Assembly: GCF_014168535.1 (NCBI RefSeq)
Contig: NZ_CP060007.1
Coordinates: 4,588,001 to 4,652,000, forward strand
DNA length: 64,000 nucleotides
Source: Lacibacter sediminis
GTDB lineage: Bacteria; Bacteroidota; Bacteroidia; Chitinophagales; Chitinophagaceae
Reading direction: 5' to 3'
The stretch's first letter is position 1; every line of letters begins with the position of its first letter. The notes under the pieces were generated by a model. The model saw nothing but the letters and a program-made list of their open reading frames with translations, searched no databases and was not told where the DNA came from. A program made the position numbers and the translations under genes. Below are positions 60,399 to 64,000 of this stretch, piece after piece.

Positions 60399-61841
60399 AT
60401 GAAAAAATTTCTAGACAGTAACTTTTTACTGCAAAGCAAAACAGCCGAGCAACTCTACCACGAGTTTGCAAAGCAAATGCCCATCATTGATTATCACAAT
60501 CACCTGCCTCCGGAGCAGGTAGCGAATAATATCAACTTCGGTAATCTCACGCAGGTGTGGTTGTATGGCGATCATTATAAATGGAGGGCCATGCGTACCA
60601 ATGGTGTGAATGAAAAGTTCATCACCGGTAATGCCAGCGATTGGGAAAAATTTGAACAATGGTCGGCTACGGTTCCATATACCTTACGCAATCCTTTGTA
60701 TCATTGGACGCACCTGGAATTGCAACGCTATTTCAACATTCATGAAGTACTGAATGCCGACAGCGCCAATCGAATTTATGATGATGCTACTGCACAATTG
60801 CAGCACGCATCACACAGCGTGCAGGGTTTATTGCAACAGATGAATGTAAAACTCATCTGCACAACGGATGATCCGGTTGATGATCTGAAATATCATCAGC
60901 AACTTCGTCAGCAAGGCAGCTTCACAAAAATGAATCCTGCTTTCCGTCCTGATAAGGCCATGAATGTGGATGATACCATCGGCTTCAATAACTATCTCAC
61001 CCAATTGGAAAAAGCGGCTGACACTTCCATCAGCACCTTCAACGATTATTTAGCGGCATTGAAAAAGCGTCATGATTATTTTGCAGCGAATGGTTGTGCA
61101 GTATCAGATCATGGTTTGGAAGAGATCTATGCAGAAGATTATACACAGACAGAGATCGTAGGCATTTTTGCACAAGTGCGTAGTGGTGGCAACTTAACAT
61201 TTGAAGAAAAGAAGAAGTTCAAAAGTGCGATGTTGGTGATCTTTGCAGAATGGGATCATGAAAAAGGATGGGTACAACAATTCCACCTTGGTGCATTGCG
61301 TAACAACAACAGCCGCATGTTGCAACAGTTGGGTCCAGATACAGGTTGGGACAGCATTGGTGATTTCTCCCAGGCAAGAGCTTTGTCAAAATTCTTGAAC
61401 CGGTTAGACAGTAATGATAAACTGGCGAAGACCATCATCTATAACCTGAACCCTGCCGATAATGAATTGTTCGCAACCATGATCGGTAATTTCAATGATG
61501 GTTCCGTTGCAGGTAAAGTACAATGGGGCAGCGGTTGGTGGTTCCTCGATCAGAAAGATGGCATGACCAAACAGATCAACGCACTCAGCAATATGGGCTT
61601 ACTCAGTCGTTTTGTTGGTATGTTAACTGACAGCAGAAGTTTCCTTTCATTCCCTCGTCATGAATATTTCCGTCGCATACTTTGCAACATGTATGGTGAA
61701 GAAGTGGAGAATGGTGAATTGCCGAATGATATTGCATTGATCGGAAAAACCATCCAGGATATCTGTTACAACAACGCAAAACAATATTTCAACCTGCAGC
61801 ATCTCGATGCAGCAGAAACAGTCACATCAAAAAACATATAA
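60399..61841 (+). CDS. uxaC: glucuronate isomerase (uronate isomerase)
   Basis: 480 residues, cytosolic amidohydrolase-fold isomerase. The metal-binding signature is MPIIDYHNHLPPEQVANNI (about 29-47). ICTTDDPVDDLKYH lies near 150 and QFHLGALRNNNSRMLQQLGP in the middle, as in characterised UxaC. It converts D-galacturonate to D-tagaturonate and D-glucuronate to D-fructuronate. It sits between uxaB and kduD and its stop codon is seven bases before the kduD start. The length agrees with the family (about 470). Confidence 0.95.
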   Translation: MKKFLDSNFLLQSKTAEQLYHEFAKQMPIIDYHNHLPPEQVANNINFGNLTQVWLYGDHYKWRAMRTNGVNEKFITGNASDWEKFEQWSATVPYTLRNPLYHWTHLELQRYFNIHEVLNADSANRIYDDATAQLQHASHSVQGLLQQMNVKLICTTDDPVDDLKYHQQLRQQGSFTKMNPAFRPDKAMNVDDTIGFNNYLTQLEKAADTSISTFNDYLAALKKRHDYFAANGCAVSDHGLEEIYAEDYTQTEIVGIFAQVRSGGNLTFEEKKKFKSAMLVIFAEWDHEKGWVQQFHLGALRNNNSRMLQQLGPDTGWDSIGDFSQARALSKFLNRLDSNDKLAKTIIYNLNPADNELFATMIGNFNDGSVAGKVQWGSGWWFLDQKDGMTKQINALSNMGLLSRFVGMLTDSRSFLSFPRHEYFRRILCNMYGEEVENGELPNDIALIGKTIQDICYNNAKQYFNLQHLDAAETVTSKNI

Positions 61842-61848
61842 TCGAATC

Positions 61849-62613
61849 ATGCAAACTTTGGATCTCTTTAACCTTTCAGGTAAAACAGCATTAGTAACCG
61901 GTTGCGATACCGGTCTTGGTATGGGAATGGCAACAGCACTAGCTGAAGCAGGTGCAGATATTATTGGCGCTTCTATTGTGGAAGATTATTCTGCGGTGAA
62001 AGCTGCTGTTGAAGCAACAGGCCGCAAGTTCACCTATCACCGTGTTGATATCGGTAACCGTGAAGCGCTTTATGCATTCATCAATAAAGTAAAAGAAGAA
62101 AATAAAAAGATTGATATTCTTGTTAACAACGCAGGTATCATTATGCGTAAACCTGCTGCTGAACATCCTGATGAATATTGGGATAAAGTAGTTGACATCA
62201 ACCTCAACGCACAATTCATTTTGGGTCGTGAGTTTGGTAAACACATGATCGATAACGGTGGCGGTAAGATCATTTTCACCTGTTCATTGTTAAGTTTCCA
62301 GGGTGGTATCAATGTACCCGGTTATACTGCAACTAAATCAGCTGTTGCCGGTTTGGTGCGTGCATTCGGTAATGAGTGGGGAAGCAAAGGTGTTTGTGTA
62401 AATGGTATTGCACCGGGTTATATCGCAACAAATAATACACAGGCGTTGCGTGAAGATGCAGACAGAAGTCAATCGATCTTAAGTCGTATTCCTGTTGGTC
62501 GTTGGGGTGTGCCTGAAGATTTCAAAGGACCGGTTACATTCCTTGCTTCATCAGCATCAGATTATGTAAATGGTACGGTGTTGTTTGTTGATGGTGGATG
62601 GATGGCGAGATAA
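61849..62613 (+). CDS. kduD: 2-dehydro-3-deoxy-D-gluconate 5-dehydrogenase (SDR family)
   Basis: 254 residues from ATG 61849; an ATG at 61807 would overlap uxaC by 35 bases and is less likely. It is a classical short-chain dehydrogenase: VTGCDTGLGMGMA (NAD site), LVNNAGIIMR, catalytic Ser in TCSLLSFQGG and Y-x3-K in YTATKSAVAG. KduD reduces 2,5-diketo-3-deoxygluconate to 2-keto-3-deoxygluconate with NADH. The adjacent kduI gene supports this over other SDR functions. A heptanucleotide array begins at the stop codon. Confidence 0.92.
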   Translation: MQTLDLFNLSGKTALVTGCDTGLGMGMATALAEAGADIIGASIVEDYSAVKAAVEATGRKFTYHRVDIGNREALYAFINKVKEENKKIDILVNNAGIIMRKPAAEHPDEYWDKVVDINLNAQFILGREFGKHMIDNGGGKIIFTCSLLSFQGGINVPGYTATKSAVAGLVRAFGNEWGSKGVCVNGIAPGYIATNNTQALREDADRSQSILSRIPVGRWGVPEDFKGPVTFLASSASDYVNGTVLFVDGGWMAR

Positions 62614-62652
62614 GTTTTAGGTGATAAGTATTAAGTAATAAGTTTTAAGCAT
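62611..62652 (+). repeat. tandem heptanucleotide array (6 units)
   Basis: Six 7-base units begin with the TAA stop codon of kduD and end five bases before the kduI start. The consensus is TAAGTNN (examples TAAGTTT, TAAGTAA, TAGGTGA). Shifted by one base the units read NNGTNNT, the same frame as the NNGTNNC array at 49316, so the two arrays look like one class. No strong hairpin is formed here, so a purely structural terminator is unlikely. Confidence 0.6.
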
Positions 62653-62657
62653 ATACA

Positions 62658-63563
62658 ATGGCAACAAAAAAGGCAAAAGCTCCGGCTCTGCAATTAAAAG
62701 ATTATAAGAGCAACACGTACATGGATGGCGATATGGAAGTGCGTTTTGCAGTTGGACCGGAAGAAACAAAAGGATTCGATACACAACAGCTCATCGATAA
62801 TTTTTTGGTGAAAGATCTGTTGGTAGCTGATAAACTGAAATTGGTTTATATGCATTACGATCGTGTAATTGTTGGCGGTGCAGTTCCTGTAGCAAAAACA
62901 TTAACACTTCCGAATCATCCTGAATTAAGAGCTGAGTATTTTTTGGAAAGAAGAGAACTCGGTATCATTAATGTGGGCGGTAAAGGAACTGTAACTGCAG
63001 ATGGTAAAAAGTTTGAACTGGATAAACTCTCCTGTTTGTATCTCGGCAAGGGAACACAAAAAGTAAGTTTTGCTTCAGCATCAAAAAAGAATCCTGCTGT
63101 ATTTTATTTATTATCATCACCAGCGCATGCAACTTATCCAAACGCCATGTTCACCAAAGAACAGGCATCACCGGTTGAGTTGGGTGCAGTTGAAACTGCG
63201 AATAAACGTACTGTTTATAAATACATTCATCTTGATGGTTTAAAAAGCTGTCAGTTGGTGATGGGTTTAACGGTTCTTGCGCCGGGCAGTGTTTGGAATT
63301 CTATTCCGCCACATACACATACACGCCGTATGGAAGTGTATTTGTATTTCGATTTACCGGAAGGACAACGTTTATTCCACTTCATGGGTAACCCAATGGA
63401 AACAAGACATATGGTAATGACCAATAACGAAGCGGTGATCTCTCCACCCTGGAGTACACACTTTGGTTGCGGCACTACCAACTATGGTTTCATTTGGGGA
63501 ATGGCCGGTGAAAATTTAGTTTATACTGATATGGACCCGGCTCCGGTTCCAACGCTGAAATAG
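62658..63563 (+). CDS. kduI: 5-dehydro-4-deoxy-D-glucuronate isomerase
   Basis: 301 residues; a cupin-fold isomerase. The zinc ligands are visible in PPHTHTRRMEVYLYF (two His and a Glu), with a further His in PWSTHFGCGTTNYGFIWG. The characteristic KduI region LKLVYMHYDRVIVGGAVPV is near residue 60. It isomerises 5-keto-4-deoxyuronate, made by GH105 and lyases, to 2,5-diketo-3-deoxygluconate. The N-terminal 15 residues are a Lys/Ala-rich extension (MATKKAKAPALQLKDYK), slightly longer than the usual about 280 residues. No signal peptide is present. It lies 45 bases after kduD and three before kdgK. Confidence 0.95.
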   Translation: MATKKAKAPALQLKDYKSNTYMDGDMEVRFAVGPEETKGFDTQQLIDNFLVKDLLVADKLKLVYMHYDRVIVGGAVPVAKTLTLPNHPELRAEYFLERRELGIINVGGKGTVTADGKKFELDKLSCLYLGKGTQKVSFASASKKNPAVFYLLSSPAHATYPNAMFTKEQASPVELGAVETANKRTVYKYIHLDGLKSCQLVMGLTVLAPGSVWNSIPPHTHTRRMEVYLYFDLPEGQRLFHFMGNPMETRHMVMTNNEAVISPPWSTHFGCGTTNYGFIWGMAGENLVYTDMDPAPVPTLK

Positions 63564-63566
63564 TTT

Positions 63567-64000
63567 ATGAGTAAAGTGCTTTGCTTTGGGGAATTGTTGC
63601 TTCGTCTTCCACCTGCGAATGGTGGTGAATGGTTACATACAAACCAGTTGCCTGTGTTTGTTGGTGGTGCCGAACTCAACGTAGCAACAGCACTTGCTAC
63701 CTGGCAAATACCTGTGAAATATTGCACAGCCTTACCCGATAATATCATCACACATGATATCATCGCTTTCCTCCAAACAAAAAATATCGACACCTCTCCT
63801 ATCATTCTTTCCGGCGAACGCATTGGATTGTATTATCTGAAAGAAGGCGCCGATATGAAGAGTGAAGAGAATGTGTTCGATCGGAAATATTCATCCTTCT
63901 CTACGCTTAATACCGGAGTAGTTAATTGGGATGAGATATTAAAAGATGTTGAATGGTTTCACTTCAGTGCCATTGCTCCTGCGGTGAGTGAAAAAGCTGC
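63567..64000 (+). CDS. kdgK: 2-dehydro-3-deoxygluconokinase, N-terminal part (cut by window end)
   Basis: The frame opens at ATG 63567, three bases after kduI, and runs off the right edge with 144 codons. It is a PfkB-family sugar kinase: LCFGELLLRLPP (strand and substrate motif), VFVGGAELNVATALATWQ (the PfkB GG-x-x-x-N signature) and IGLYYLKEGAD. Placement after kduD and kduI makes 2-keto-3-deoxygluconate the expected substrate, with 2-keto-3-deoxy-6-phosphogluconate as product. The C-terminal ATP site lies outside the window, so completeness cannot be judged. Confidence 0.88.
   Translation, partial: MSKVLCFGELLLRLPPANGGEWLHTNQLPVFVGGAELNVATALATWQIPVKYCTALPDNIITHDIIAFLQTKNIDTSPIILSGERIGLYYLKEGADMKSEENVFDRKYSSFSTLNTGVVNWDEILKDVEWFHFSAIAPAVSEKA

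Overview
The window is chromosomal DNA of a Bacteroidota bacterium, most likely of the Chitinophagaceae or a close relative (inference). The reasons are two SusC/SusD outer-membrane import pairs, a type IX secretion (T9SS) C-terminal sorting domain, TAnnTTTG-type promoter elements, weak ribosome binding sites and a moderately AT-rich composition. No tRNA, rRNA, CRISPR array, insertion sequence or prophage was seen.

Region 1 (3-22051) is a sugar-acid and xylan utilisation region around one divergent control region at 8098-8326. Leftward runs an operon: AraC-type regulator, FGGY gluconokinase-type kinase, BASS-family transporter, RraA-like aldolase with a Sec signal, Tat-exported enolase-superfamily sugar-acid dehydratase, secreted polysaccharide deacetylase and Tat-exported Gfo/Idh/MocA oxidoreductase. 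Rightward run SusC and SusD, an intrinsic terminator, then 2,5-dioxopentanoate dehydrogenase, IlvD/Edd-type aldonate dehydratase, lipoprotein SMP-30 lactonase, a secreted esterase, FAH-family 2-keto-3-deoxy-pentonate dehydratase, GH10 xylanase and a GntP permease. Together these look like a Weimberg-type non-phosphorylative pentose pathway (pentonate to 2-oxoglutarate) attached to xylan capture. Several enzymes that are usually cytosolic carry export signals.

Region 2 (22064-31457) is an ordinary chromosomal stretch between the two loci: cysteine desulfurase, YkuD-type L,D-transpeptidase, PAP2-like membrane protein, sigma-54 (rpoN), a small secreted protein, a PIF1-like helicase with HRDC and HTH domains, a short SSB, a zinc-ribbon protein and a LacI-family regulator.

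Region 3 (31458-64000) is a large pectin utilisation locus, all on the plus strand, divergent from the LacI gene. The first unit is SusC, SusD, a DUF5123-type lipoprotein, a terminator, PL1 pectate lyase, CE12 acetylesterase, a giant PL1-CE8 fusion with T9SS tail, CE8 pectin methylesterase, two paralogous alpha/beta esterases, two Gfo/Idh/MocA proteins flanking a GH43, and an NTF2-like protein. The second unit starts at 54132: GH28, GH105, a divergent CE8, UxaB, UxaC, KduD, KduI and KdgK (cut by the window end). Surface and periplasmic enzymes demethylate, deacetylate and cut pectin. Galacturonate enters UxaC/UxaB, and unsaturated uronate enters KduI/KduD and then KdgK. Altronate dehydratase (UxaA) and KDPG aldolase are not in the window.

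The most interesting non-coding signals are three. A shared 18-base LacI-type element (31604 and 54021) lies exactly 54 bases upstream of the predicted -7 element of both pectin promoters. Terminators sit directly after the SusC/D block in both loci. Two intergenic tandem heptanucleotide arrays begin right after, or at, stop codons inside the pectin operons.
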